Below, piece after piece: positions 7,607-16,321 of a stretch of DNA of 32,631 nucleotides (position 1 is its first letter; every line of letters starts with the position of its first letter). Origin of the DNA: an uncultured Planctomyces sp. GTDB lineage: Bacteria; Planctomycetota; Planctomycetia; Planctomycetales; Planctomycetaceae. Below the pieces are notes generated by a model. The model was not told where the DNA came from and made no database searches. It saw only the letters and a program-made list of their open reading frames with translations. The translations under genes were made by a program, and so were the position numbers. The stretch is taken from assembly GCA_937899075.1 (NCBI GenBank), contig CALDJX010000309.1, forward strand, positions 1-32,631. Reading direction: 5' to 3'.

Positions 7607-8907
7607 GAGGACTCTCCGCGATCGATCGTCAGCTTCAGAAAATGCGTCGAGCAACTGATGCACGGGTCGTAGCAACGGACCAGCCGCTCGCAGTCTTGTG
7701 CAGTCTGGGCGTCGTCACCGTTGAGCACTCGCGGCAGCCAGTCCCGGAGATCGTCTTCAATCTGCTGCTGGTTCTGAGACGTGGGCGGGACAATCTTGGC
7801 GAACGTGACAAGTCCCTCGTCGTCCACTTCGTAACGGTGATAGATCAGCCCGCGTGGAGCTTCAGTCGCCGCACAGCCCGCACCTTGGTGATGCTCGTAA
7901 TTGATCCGCGACGGAGCGAACGGCTGGTAGTCACGGATGATCTCGATGGCTTCTTCGTACGCATGAACCAGCTCCAGACCACGGGCGATGATCGCCTGGA
8001 ACGGATTCCAGCAGGGCCAGTCGATGCCAACTTCATCTGCCAGCTGGCGAGCTTTGGGTGAGAGCCGACCAAGGTTGAGATTCACGCGAGCCAGCGGGCC
8101 AACGTGGTAACTCGCGTGACCATCGGCTCGTCCCGAGTGCAAAGCTGTCGAATGTTCGACGTGGAATTCTTCGAAGTGTGTTTCGTAATCCGTGACGTCA
8201 ACCACCTTGCAACTGGTGGATGCAATCCGGCCTTCGTTCATGGCGTACTCGTCCGGGTGCTGCAGGGCGACCATGTCGTACGCCCGTGTGAAGTCCGGAA
8301 AGGTCAGGGTCGCCACCCAGCGAGCGGTTTCGATGGCCGCTTCGAGTCCCCATTCGAAGTCTGGCAGCAGCGCGACTAAAGCATCTTTCTTCGGGGCTCG
8401 GTAGAAGCCTCCAACGGCGACATTGATGGGGTGAATGGCCCGCCCGCCGAGAACTTCAAGCAGCTCGTTGCCGTGTTTCTTGAGACGCAGACCTCGATTG
8501 ACTTCGTCGGGGAAGTGCTCGGCGAGTTCAATGCCGCTATCGACTCCCGCAAAATCCGGCGCGTGCAGCAGGTGCATGTGCAACGCGTGACTCTCGATCC
8601 ATTCGCCACAGTACAGCAGCCGTCGCAGTCGACGAATCTCCGGAGAAATGGTGACACCCTGCGCCATTTCGAGCGCGTGGACCGCACTCATCTGATACGC
8701 GACCGGGCAGATCCCACAGATTCGCGCTGTGATGTCCGGAACTTCTTCCAGACGCCGACCGCGCAGGAACGCTTCAAAGAAGCGTGGCGGTTCGTAGATG
8801 CTGAGTTTCACATCCTCGATGTGGTCACCGTCGAGCCGGATGAACAACCCGCCCTCGCCCTCCACGCGAGTCAGTGCTTCCACTTTGATCGTGCGTACTT
8901 CAGACAC
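7603..8907 (-). CDS. hydA: Group 3b-type [NiFe]-hydrogenase large (alpha, catalytic) subunit
   Basis: This catalytic subunit binds the Ni-Fe(CN)2CO centre and interconverts H2 with protons and electrons. The 434 residues carry the N-terminal ligand motif RICGICPV (Cys64, Cys67) and the C-terminal DPCISCSTH motif (Cys416, Cys419, His422). They end with a 12-residue peptide after His422, which the neighbouring protease would remove. The short RxCGxC and DPCxxCxxH forms, the absence of a Tat partner or membrane anchor, and the gene order beta-gamma-delta-alpha fit cytoplasmic group 3 enzymes, specifically the 3b 'sulfhydrogenase' type. The gene overlaps hydD by eight bases and the protease gene by four. 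All four Ni cysteines are present, so it should be active. Confidence 0.95.
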   Translation of the reverse strand: MSEVRTIKVEALTRVEGEGGLFIRLDGDHIEDVKLSIYEPPRFFEAFLRGRRLEEVPDITARICGICPVAYQMSAVHALEMAQGVTISPEIRRLRRLLYCGEWIESHALHMHLLHAPDFAGVDSGIELAEHFPDEVNRGLRLKKHGNELLEVLGGRAIHPINVAVGGFYRAPKKDALVALLPDFEWGLEAAIETARWVATLTFPDFTRAYDMVALQHPDEYAMNEGRIASTSCKVVDVTDYETHFEEFHVEHSTALHSGRADGHASYHVGPLARVNLNLGRLSPKARQLADEVGIDWPCWNPFQAIIARGLELVHAYEEAIEIIRDYQPFAPSRINYEHHQGAGCAATEAPRGLIYHRYEVDDEGLVTFAKIVPPTSQNQQQIEDDLRDWLPRVLNGDDAQTAQDCERLVRCYDPCISCSTHFLKLTIDRGESS

Positions 8908-9730
8908 GGTTGTCGCCCTCCTGATTCATGGCGTCCTGAATCCGATTGCTCTGCTCCAGGAACGGTGCGGCGGCCGAGTTGAAGTTGCGGAGGAGCTGCA
9001 CGAGCTGGGCGGGAGCAGCGCCTTCTCGAACGAGGTGATCCGTCAGGCTCTGAGCGTGGGTTTGGGTCGCCGGTCCAAAGCAGCCGTAACAGCCTCGGTT
9101 GTAGGTTGGGCAGATCGCTCCACAACCCGACTGAGTGATCGGGCCAAGGCAGGGTTCGCCCGTCGCGACGGTGATGCACACGTTGCCGCGTTGTTTGCAG
9201 TCCATGCACACGCTGTGCGTTTTCGTTCGCGGTTTGCGCCCGGCCAGTAACGACTTCAACACTTCGATCAACTGGAACTGGTTGATCGGGCAGCCACGCA
9301 GTTCGAAATCGACTGCCACGTGGTCTGCGATGGCCGTCGATGTGGCCAGCGTGCTGATGTACTGCGGGCTCGCGTAAACGGCCTGGGTGAAGTCTTCGAT
9401 GTCCGCCCAGTTGCGGAGCGCCTGAATCCCGCCGGCCGTCGCGCACGCCCCGATTGTGATCAGGTATTTGGATTTTCGGCGCACTTCCTGAATCCGCTGT
9501 TCGTCATGCGGCGTCGTGATTGAACCTTCAACGAGCGTGATGTCGTACGGTCCGTCTTTGATACGACTGGTCGCCTCCAGGAAGTACGCGATGTCCACGA
9601 TTCCGGCGACAGCGAGCAGTTCGTCTTCGGCATCGAGCAACGAAAGCTGGCACCCGTCGCACGAGGCGAACTTGAAGACCGCGAGCTTTGGTTTTGTGGC
9701 TGTCGTCGGTGTCGGTTGCTTCGTGGTCAT
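8900..9730 (-). CDS. hydD: Group 3b-type [NiFe]-hydrogenase small (delta) subunit
   Basis: This electron-transfer subunit partners the catalytic alpha subunit and carries Fe-S clusters linking the Ni-Fe site to the beta and gamma subunits. The start at 9730 (TGATG overlap with hydG) gives 276 residues; the open frame upstream lies in hydG and is not used. The proximal-cluster ligands are visible as CDGCQ (Cys24, Cys27), GACATAGG (Cys96) and RGCPIN (Cys147). Eight further cysteines at about 175-217 (CMDC, NVC, EPCLGP, SGCGAIC, GCYGC) can hold two more [4Fe-4S] clusters. There is no twin-arginine signal, so the protein is cytoplasmic. Confidence 0.94.
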   Translation of the reverse strand: MTTKQPTPTTATKPKLAVFKFASCDGCQLSLLDAEDELLAVAGIVDIAYFLEATSRIKDGPYDITLVEGSITTPHDEQRIQEVRRKSKYLITIGACATAGGIQALRNWADIEDFTQAVYASPQYISTLATSTAIADHVAVDFELRGCPINQFQLIEVLKSLLAGRKPRTKTHSVCMDCKQRGNVCITVATGEPCLGPITQSGCGAICPTYNRGCYGCFGPATQTHAQSLTDHLVREGAAPAQLVQLLRNFNSAAAPFLEQSNRIQDAMNQEGDNRV

Positions 9731-10590
9731 CAGAATCCCTCCACACGGAGCAGTGACGCAACACGGTCGTAACGCAGTACCGGGCCATCCTTGCACACAA
9801 ACGTCGGACCAAACTGGCAATGTCCACACAGGCCGATGGCACAGTTCATGTTTCGTTCGAGTGAGATCCAGATTCGCTCAGGAGGAATCCCGCGTCCCAA
9901 AGCAGAACGGGCGGTGTACCACATCATGACTTCCGGTCCGCAACACATGACCGTTGTGTTGGCTGGATCCGACAGTGGCATGCGGTCGAGCAGTTGCGGG
10001 ACCACACCCACGTTGCCATCCCAGCCTGGCGACGCGCGATCGACTGTCGTGGTGACGCTCAGGCCGCGCCGTCCCCAGTCGTCATACTCACTGGTGTAAA
10101 GCATCCCAAACGGATTGCGGGCTCCGTACAAAAGCGAGAGTTCTCCAAACTCGTCCTTCCGGTTGAGCAGTTCGTAAATCGCCGGTCGCAACGGAGCGAG
10201 TCCAATGCCACCGGTCACGATGACGACGTCACCTCCGAGTGCTTCTTCGATGGGCCACGCGCTACCGAACGGGCCTCGCAGTCCGAACGTCGCGCCATCT
10301 CCGGCGCGAGCGAGTTCTCCTGTGACGTTTCCAGCGATACGGACAGTGTGGTCGAGTGTCCCACGTTGAGCCGGATCGCTGCTGATTGAAATCGCGGCCT
10401 CACCCACACCCGGCAGATACAGCATGTTGAACTGGCCGGCGCGGAAGCTGAATGACTTACCAATATCAGGATCGACGAACTCAAGATGGTACGTCGCGAC
10501 GTCAGCGATCTCGTCAGTGATATCAACGATGCGGACGGTGTGCGCGAGCCAGGGATCCAATAACCGAGTGCAGGCTTCAAGCTGAGTCAT
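9730..10590 (-). CDS. hydG: Group 3b-type hydrogenase gamma subunit, FAD/NAD(P)-binding reductase
   Basis: This ferredoxin-NADP-reductase-like diaphorase subunit exchanges electrons between the hydrogenase module and NAD(P)H. In 286 residues the order is a flavin-binding barrel ([21 protein letters not shown] region, about 50-70), the nucleotide-binding motif [12 protein letters not shown] (about 127-138), the CGPEVM motif (about 217-222), and a C-terminal [2Fe-2S] site with Cys250, Cys255, Cys258 and Cys266. This layout matches the sulfhydrogenase gamma / dihydroorotate dehydrogenase electron-transfer subunit family. The gene overlaps hydB by ATGA and hydD by one base. Whether it prefers NADP or NAD cannot be read with confidence; group 3b enzymes usually prefer NADP. 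Confidence 0.93.
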   Translation of the reverse strand: MTQLEACTRLLDPWLAHTVRIVDITDEIADVATYHLEFVDPDIGKSFSFRAGQFNMLYLPGVGEAAISISSDPAQRGTLDHTVRIAGNVTGELARAGDGATFGLRGPFGSAWPIEEALGGDVVIVTGGIGLAPLRPAIYELLNRKDEFGELSLLYGARNPFGMLYTSEYDDWGRRGLSVTTTVDRASPGWDGNVGVVPQLLDRMPLSDPANTTVMCCGPEVMMWYTARSALGRGIPPERIWISLERNMNCAIGLCGHCQFGPTFVCKDGPVLRYDRVASLLRVEGF

Positions 10591-11729
10591 GCCGCACCTC
10601 CTGGTGGCTTCGGAGCAGCGTCACCTCGAATGGCAGCGACCTCCTCAGTCAGATCGATGCCGACCGGACACCAGGTGATGCAGCGCCCACAGCCAACGCA
10701 GCCACTGGTACCAAACTGATTCTCCCACGACCCAAGTTTGTGCGTCAGCCACTGCCGGTATCGACTCGCGATGGTGTTTCGCGTTGTGCCGTGACTCATG
10801 GAAGAATAGCTCAGATTGAAGCACGAGTCCCAATGCCGCTGCCGTTCGACGTTCTCGTTGGCCAGGTCGGAGACTTCCTCAACACTGCTGCAGAAGCACG
10901 TCGGGCAGACCATCGTGCAGTTCGTGCAGCCCAGGCAGATATCGCCAACATCTTTCCAGCGCGGGTGATCCAGGTTGCCGAGCAGCAGGTCGCGGATTCC
11001 TTCTGTGTTGAGCTGCTTCGTCTGTTGATCGACCGCCTGTTGCCGCGCTGCTGCTGCCATCGTCGAGTGTTCGGCAGTCAGCGATTGCGTGGTCAGCCGG
11101 CCAAGCACTGCGGCCCCAATGTCACTTCCGCTTTCGACTTCGAAGCCGTCTTCGAGTTCTGTCAAAGCCAGATCGAATCCGGACGAGCATTTCGGGCCGG
11201 TATTCATTGACGTGCAGAAGCAGGTGCTCGCCGACTGTGCACAGTTGACGGCGATGATGAACGCGTTCGATCGTCGAGCCTTGTAGACGGGATCCACATA
11301 CGGCCCGCCGGTGAAGACGCGGTCCTGAATGGCGATGGCCGCCAACTCGCACGCTCGCACACCAAGGAAGGCGTACTTCGTGGTGTCTGGTTCTGGCGTC
11401 TGCATCTGCCAGCCGGACTCGGTCTTCTGCGCCGACGCCACTGTGGTCAGCGGAGGAAACAGATACTTCTTCCACGAGTGCGGGCCCACCACGAATCCAA
11501 ACAACGCGTCGTCATCGCGACGTTCCAGCCGGTATTTCGCGGCTTCCTGTTGATCGGTCCAGCCTCGCGGCAGTTGATCGACTGATGTGATTTTGTCGTA
11601 GACGATCGCTGCCTGATCAATCGTGGGGCCAACAACGTGGTATCCATCGCCGACCAGCAGGGTGATCAATGATTGCAGTTCGATCTTCGGGAAGAACACG
11701 CACTCCGTTTCAGTGGTCTCGGGATTCAT
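10587..11729 (-). CDS. hydB: Group 3b-type hydrogenase beta subunit, 4Fe-4S protein
   Basis: This iron-sulfur subunit is related to anaerobic sulfite reductase subunit A and the sulfhydrogenase beta subunit. It relays electrons within the soluble heterotetramer. The 380 residues include [12 protein letters not shown] (about 121-132), and two ferredoxin-type motifs near the C-terminus: Cys265/268/271/275 ([11 protein letters not shown]) and Cys344/347/350/354 ([11 protein letters not shown]). Extra cysteines at 170-181 and 278-280 are also seen. In archaeal relatives this subunit, together with gamma, supports elemental sulfur or polysulfide reduction; that activity here is only possible, not shown. 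It overlaps the upstream cNMP-domain gene and downstream hydG, both as ATGA. Confidence 0.93.
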   Translation of the reverse strand: MNPETTETECVFFPKIELQSLITLLVGDGYHVVGPTIDQAAIVYDKITSVDQLPRGWTDQQEAAKYRLERRDDDALFGFVVGPHSWKKYLFPPLTTVASAQKTESGWQMQTPEPDTTKYAFLGVRACELAAIAIQDRVFTGGPYVDPVYKARRSNAFIIAVNCAQSASTCFCTSMNTGPKCSSGFDLALTELEDGFEVESGSDIGAAVLGRLTTQSLTAEHSTMAAAARQQAVDQQTKQLNTEGIRDLLLGNLDHPRWKDVGDICLGCTNCTMVCPTCFCSSVEEVSDLANENVERQRHWDSCFNLSYSSMSHGTTRNTIASRYRQWLTHKLGSWENQFGTSGCVGCGRCITWCPVGIDLTEEVAAIRGDAAPKPPGGAA

Positions 11730-12214
11730 GACGGTGATTGCTCCTCAAACAGATCCAGCAACTGCAGGCGAGTGGCCACCAGTCTGCGTGAAATCGCTTT
11801 GGCCAGTTCCCGCATCACGACGTATCCCACATCGTGACTGGTCTGACACAGGCTCAAGAGAACGTGGTCCTCAAAGACGATCGCCCGAACCTCATCTGTG
11901 GTAACGCCGGTCGCTGTGGCTCCGTGGTTTCCCACGACCGCAGACCACGCCAGCACTTCACCAGGGCCAAGAGTCAGAACCCGCACCTGACCACGTCCAG
12001 GCACCAGCATGTCGAGACCCACATGCCCGGCGGCGATCAGAAACAGTTCCGGAGTGCTTTCGCCCTCGCGACAGAGAAACTCGCCAGCAGCGAAACAGCG
12101 TTCCGTGGCGATCTCTGCCAGCGCATCGCGAACGCTTTCAGGGAGACTCGCGGTGAACTGCAGCGTCGCGAGTTGTTCCCCGATCGATCGATCGTTGTGA
12201 GAAGATTCGGTCAT
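11726..12214 (-). CDS. Cyclic-nucleotide-binding-domain protein lacking HTH, first gene of hydrogenase operon
   Basis: A 162-residue protein made of one cNMP-binding (CAP_ED) beta-roll, about residues 25-125 (AAGEFLCREGESTPELFLIA, GPGEVLAWSAVV), followed by a C-helix and a short tail. There is no room for a winged-helix DNA-binding domain, so it is not a conventional CRP/FNR transcription factor. The phosphate-binding cassette is weak: the usual Arg is not seen in WSAVVGNHGATATG, so ligand binding is doubtful. The start at 12214 is the most plausible. The frame is open further up to a GTG at 12355, but that extension is arginine-rich and looks non-coding. Its stop overlaps hydB as ATGA, so it belongs to the operon and may regulate or dock to the hydrogenase. 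Confidence 0.8.
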   Translation of the reverse strand: MTESSHNDRSIGEQLATLQFTASLPESVRDALAEIATERCFAAGEFLCREGESTPELFLIAAGHVGLDMLVPGRGQVRVLTLGPGEVLAWSAVVGNHGATATGVTTDEVRAIVFEDHVLLSLCQTSHDVGYVVMRELAKAISRRLVATRLQLLDLFEEQSPS

Positions 12215-12715
12215 CACTGTGTTTCGATGTTCGACCGGTATTTCTGGTAGTGAAGGTTGCCGGGCTCGCGGACGGTTTCGAGAGTGGATCTGCGGTGAAC
12301 GAGGGCTTCGATCACGCCAGTTGATTCGGGCTAGAGAACATGGTCGTTTAGACACGCCGGCGCGTCGTCGACCGTGAAGACATCGCCGGCGACCAGAATC
12401 TTTTTGAACGCCGGATGAGATTTCGGTGTGACAGTCCAGACAGATGGCAATGATCGTGCCAAAGCAACCACCACGCTCCGACTGTGTCAGTGCCGAGTCC
12501 CAGTCGGTGGTTGTTCATCAATCATCGCGGCCGGCAATCGCTCTCGTCGGTCGCGCTCGGTTGTCACCATTCGGCCAACCCCGATGGATGAGGCGAAAGG
12601 GAACGGGGTTTGCGAGTCACGGCGTCGGGTCTGTCTGGTACGCGGGAAGATCAGCCACAGACGACAGGGTCTGGAGTCTTGAATCACCGCACGACGCGGC
12701 ATATCGAGGAAGAAG
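12215..12715. promoter_or_regulatory. Divergent intergenic region between hydrogenase operon and P-type ATPase
   Basis: These 500 bases must hold the promoter of the leftward hydrogenase operon and that of the rightward ATPase gene. I see no confident -35/-10 pair and no clear FNR or CRP palindrome. The only structured content is the possible relic at 12331-12474 on the minus strand. The ATPase has a good GAGGAAG ribosome-binding site just before its ATG. Confidence 0.5.
12331..12474 (-). pseudogene. Possible relic of a small or cytochrome-like protein
   Basis: A minus-strand frame ending at a TAG (12331-12333) encodes about 47 residues from a GTG at 12474. Its last 30 (KSHPAFKKILVAGDVFTVDD, then APACLNDHVL) use codons like real genes of this window. 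An overlapping frame, one base off, carries AICLDCHTEIS with a CxxCH heme motif. One frameshift between them would join the two into a single peptide, which suggests a decayed gene. The family is not recognised, and chance is a real alternative. Confidence 0.22.
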
Positions 12716-15403
12716 ATGGCGGCAACAGTTCGAGGGCAGCCGCGTCGCGCGTGGCATACGACGAGCCTTTTGTCATTGCACGAAGCGTTGCACGCGACAA
12801 CCGGGGGATTCTCGTCCGCGGAGGCCGCGTCGCGGCTGGCAGAATACGGACGGAATCAGTTGCCGCATCGCCCGCCACCAGCGTGGTGGCAGATTGTGTT
12901 GCGGCAGTTTCGCAGTCCGCTGATCTACATTCTTGGACTGGCGGCCGTTGTGTCGCTGGCGATCAACGAACCAACCGACGCGGCGTTTATCGCAGCTGTA
13001 CTGTGTCTGAACGCGGCGATCGGTGGCTATCAGGAATGGCGTGCCGAGCAGAACGCGCAGGCGTTGCAGAATTTGCTGCGTATCCGGGCGTCCGTTCTGC
13101 GGGATGGGGACGTCAGCGAGATTGACGCGGAAGAGATCGTTCCCGGAGATATCATCTGGCTGGAATCCGGCAATCGCGTTCCGGCGGATATCCGGCTGCT
13201 GCAGGCTCACGGCCTGGAGATCGACGAGTCACTTCTGACCGGTGAATCTCAGGCCGTCGTCAAAGATCCATCCTGGTCGGGAGCAGAAAACGCATCGCTG
13301 GGCGACCGGTTGAACATGGCTTTCGCCGGCTCAACGGTGACGCGAGGTCGTGCACAGGGAATTGCGGCATCTACGGGCGAAGCGACGCATGTGGGGCAAC
13401 TGGCTCTGGATGTTGTCTCGTCACGCGGAGGGCGTCCGCCTCTACTGGAACGCATGGAGCGATTTACTCACGTGATCGCGGCAGTGGTACTCGCTGCTGC
13501 TGTTATTGTGGGATGCCTCGGAGTGTTTCTGCGGGGACAGTCGGTCAGTGAGATGTTTCTCTTCGCAGTGGCGCTGGCGGTCTCGGCGATTCCGGAAGGG
13601 CTGCCGGTCGCCATGACGGTGGCTCTGTCCATCGCGACTTCCCGCATGGCGAAGCGCGGCGTCATTGTTCGTAAGCTGACCGCGGTCGAGGGACTGGGGA
13701 GCTGCACTCTGGTGGCGACGGACAAGACCGGAACTCTCACGGTCAACGCGATGACTGCCCGCGAGGTCTTTCTTCCCGACGGCAATACTTTCGAGATTAC
13801 CGGCGAAGGCTTCGTCCCAACTGGAGACGTGCTGCTGAATGGTCGGTCAGTGGAACCCGGCGATCATCCGCAGCTCGAAGACCTCGCCCGAGCGGCCGTG
13901 CTGTGCAACGAAGCAGAACTGCACCACAAAAATGGAAGCTGGGCCTGGCGTGGCGACGCTGTCGATGTGGCGTTTCTATCGCTGGGGCATAAGCTTGGCT
14001 GGTTTCACGAGAAGGCTCTGTCAGCTCACCCGCAGGTCAACCAGATTCCTTTTGAATCTGAACGGCAATATGCCGCGACTTATCACAAGGTGTGCGACCG
14101 AGTGTGTGCGTACGTGAAAGGTGCTCCAGAACGCACACTTGAGATGTGCGGCGAGCCAGATCGGAAAGCTGAACGCCTGAAACAGGCCGAATCAATGGCC
14201 GCTCGCGGTTACCGCGTACTTGCTCTGGCTGAAGGCGACGCGCCTGACGGACTGACGTCAGACCACGCTCCTCCCGAACCCGCAGACCTGCGGTTTCTGG
14301 GATTCGTGGGGATGATCGATCCGCTCCGTTCTGGAGTCCGGGACGCCGTCGAAGACTGTCACGAGTCGGGAGTCGACGTGACGATGATCACCGGTGACCA
14401 TCGCGTGACTGCTCTGGCGATTGCCCGCGAGCTCGGTATGGCGAACAGCGATGAGCAGGTGATGTCGGGCCAGGAACTGCTGGAGAAAACTCCGGAAGAA
14501 ATGCGCGAGATCGTCGGACGAATTCGCGTCTTCGCACGAGTGTCGCCGCGACAGAAACTCGAAATCGTCAATGCCGCTCGTGAGGCTGGCCACTTCGTCG
14601 CTGTCACCGGTGATGGCGTCAATGATGCTCCTGCGTTGCGGGCAGCGAACATCGGCGTCGCGATGGGAAAAGGCGGAACGGACGTCGCGCGAGAAGCCGC
14701 AGAACTGGTTCTCAGCGACGACAACTTCGCCACCATCGTGGCGGGCATTGATGAAGGTCGGATCGCCTACGACAACATCCGTAAAGTGATTTACCTGCTG
14801 GTTTCGACCGGTGCGGCGGAACTTGTCCTCGTTATGCTGTCCGTCATCGTCGGAACGCCACTTCCGTTGCTGCCCGTCCAGTTGCTGTGGCTGAATCTGG
14901 TGACAAACGGAATTCAGGACGTGGCACTGGCCTTCGAACCCGGTGAAGGTGACACACTCCGCCGCAAGCCTCGTCCACCCAGCGAACGTATCTTTAATCG
15001 GCTGATGATTGAACGCACCCTGATCGGCGCCGTCATTATTGGAGTGGTTGGATTCGCTGCCTTTTACTGGATGTTGAATAACGGCTGGTCTGAAACCTCA
15101 GCGCGGAACGGCCTGCTCCTGCTGATGGTGCTCTTCGAAAACGTCCATATTGGCAACTGTCGATCGGAAACGAAATCGGCGTTTGTGATGTCACCTTTCC
15201 GCAGTCCGATTCTGATCGCGGGAACGGCCGCTGCCTTCCTGATCCACGTGGCTGCTGTTTACTCGCCAATGGGGCAGAAGCTGCTGTCGACCGAACCGGT
15301 ATCAATGCTGCAGTGGCTGACTCTGGTATGCCTGGCTCTGACAGTCTTTGCCGGAATCGAGATTCACAAGTGGAGCTGGAAACGTCGGACATTGCAGCTC
15401 TGA
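12716..15403 (+). CDS. P2-type cation-transporting ATPase (atypical ion site)
   Basis: An 895-residue, full-length P-type ATPase of subfamily II. The cation-ATPase N-terminal domain (about 15-70) is followed by the actuator with TGES (Glu177). Then come PEGLP in M4 (near residue 297), the phosphorylation motif DKTGTLT (Asp336), the nucleotide domain with KGAPE, the hinge GDGVNDAP (Asp633), and a C-terminal membrane block. It pumps a cation across the cytoplasmic membrane at the cost of ATP. The M5 segment reads STGAAELVLV and M6 reads NLVTNGIQDVAL. Compared with SERCA-type pumps, the Asn in M5 and the Asp in M6 are replaced, while the M5 Glu and M6 Asn remain. Ion specificity may therefore differ from Ca2+. 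The ATG follows GAGGAAG at good spacing. It is followed by the DUF502 gene. Confidence 0.9.
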   Translation: MAATVRGQPRRAWHTTSLLSLHEALHATTGGFSSAEAASRLAEYGRNQLPHRPPPAWWQIVLRQFRSPLIYILGLAAVVSLAINEPTDAAFIAAVLCLNAAIGGYQEWRAEQNAQALQNLLRIRASVLRDGDVSEIDAEEIVPGDIIWLESGNRVPADIRLLQAHGLEIDESLLTGESQAVVKDPSWSGAENASLGDRLNMAFAGSTVTRGRAQGIAASTGEATHVGQLALDVVSSRGGRPPLLERMERFTHVIAAVVLAAAVIVGCLGVFLRGQSVSEMFLFAVALAVSAIPEGLPVAMTVALSIATSRMAKRGVIVRKLTAVEGLGSCTLVATDKTGTLTVNAMTAREVFLPDGNTFEITGEGFVPTGDVLLNGRSVEPGDHPQLEDLARAAVLCNEAELHHKNGSWAWRGDAVDVAFLSLGHKLGWFHEKALSAHPQVNQIPFESERQYAATYHKVCDRVCAYVKGAPERTLEMCGEPDRKAERLKQAESMAARGYRVLALAEGDAPDGLTSDHAPPEPADLRFLGFVGMIDPLRSGVRDAVEDCHESGVDVTMITGDHRVTALAIARELGMANSDEQVMSGQELLEKTPEEMREIVGRIRVFARVSPRQKLEIVNAAREAGHFVAVTGDGVNDAPALRAANIGVAMGKGGTDVAREAAELVLSDDNFATIVAGIDEGRIAYDNIRKVIYLLVSTGAAELVLVMLSVIVGTPLPLLPVQLLWLNLVTNGIQDVALAFEPGEGDTLRRKPRPPSERIFNRLMIERTLIGAVIIGVVGFAAFYWMLNNGWSETSARNGLLLLMVLFENVHIGNCRSETKSAFVMSPFRSPILIAGTAAAFLIHVAAVYSPMGQKLLSTEPVSMLQWLTLVCLALTVFAGIEIHKWSWKRRTLQL

Positions 15404-15476
15404 AGACTTTCATTGAGTCCGCGAAGCAGGCCGTCTGTTGTGCGGGTCCTGCCTGATTTAATAGTACTGGAACGTG

Positions 15477-16160
15477 ATGAAGCGAGCTGTTTCGTGGCTG
15501 ATTGACCGTGGCGTGATACAGACCTTTCTGACAGGTCTGTTCGCGCTCCTTCCGCTCGTCCTCACCATCGCTCTGATGTCGTGGGCGGGGACCTGGCTGA
15601 GTGAGCGCATTGGACCCAACAGCGCCGCTGGCCAGGCTCTGCGTGGGATCGGCCTGCGGTTTGTTACGAACGAATCGTTTGCGGCCATCGCTGGCTGGGT
15701 GACGGTTTTTCTGCTGATCTGGCTCGTCGGTTTAATGATCAAGGCGACAGCCCGCTTCAAGCTGCAGCAGGCCTTTGACAGCGTGATGAATCACATTCCC
15801 ATTATCCGCAGCTTCTACGGGCCGCTGACTCAGGTGGTGGATCTGTTCAAGAAACACGATGCCCAGGAAATGCAGAACATGGCAGTTGTGTTCTGCACAT
15901 TCGGTGAGCAGCAGGGTGCCGGTTTCCTGGCTTTGCGGGCGTCATCGAAAGTCTTCCGCTTTCGGGAGCGTGACTGCTTCATCATCTACGTTCCGACTTC
16001 CCCCGTTCCCATGTCAGGCGGAATCCTCTTTGTCCCGCTCGAATCCGTGCAGCAGATCGACATGAAATTTGACGAACTGATGCAGATTTACCTGTCACTG
16101 GGTGTCGTCGCCGGCAACGTCATTCCGAGTGAATATGTTCGGGATGCTGCTGGTTCGTGA
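15477..16160 (+). CDS. DUF502 family membrane protein
   Basis: A 227-residue protein of the DUF502 family, for which no biochemical function is established. Two transmembrane segments are visible: about residues 12-34 (IQTFLTGLFALLPLVLTIAL) and about 58-82 (AIAGWVTVFLLIWLVGLMIK). A conserved soluble C-terminal half follows with IPIIRSFYGPLTQVVDLF, YVPTSPVPMSGGILFVP and a final VIPSEY. The usual SGG-type motif near the end reads GVVAGN here. A GTG sits one codon before the ATG at 15477, so the start could be shifted by one. It lies 73 bases after one cation ATPase and 161 bases before another, suggesting a link to membrane ion transport, but this is only context. Confidence 0.88.
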   Translation: MKRAVSWLIDRGVIQTFLTGLFALLPLVLTIALMSWAGTWLSERIGPNSAAGQALRGIGLRFVTNESFAAIAGWVTVFLLIWLVGLMIKATARFKLQQAFDSVMNHIPIIRSFYGPLTQVVDLFKKHDAQEMQNMAVVFCTFGEQQGAGFLALRASSKVFRFRERDCFIIYVPTSPVPMSGGILFVPLESVQQIDMKFDELMQIYLSLGVVAGNVIPSEYVRDAAGS

Positions 16161-16321
16161 CCGCTCTCTTGCTGCAGCACCTTACGGTAAGTGCTCTCGC
16201 ATGCAAATGTCAGACGCTCCGGTCGACGCTCGCTGAACGCCGATCGCCGTTGTTTTTGCCGTTAATTGTTCGCGACCGATGCTCAACACAGAGAGACTCG
16301 GTCAGCTGAGAAAGTAGCACG

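Noticed and set aside
12215-12355. N-terminal extension of the cNMP-domain protein from a GTG
   Set aside because: The extra residues are arginine- and proline-rich with no domain, while the ATG at 12214 starts just before the fold.
16174-16194. Small AGCACC...GTGCT hairpin after the DUF502 gene
   Set aside because: The stem is short and bulged with no T-run, so it was not called a terminator.
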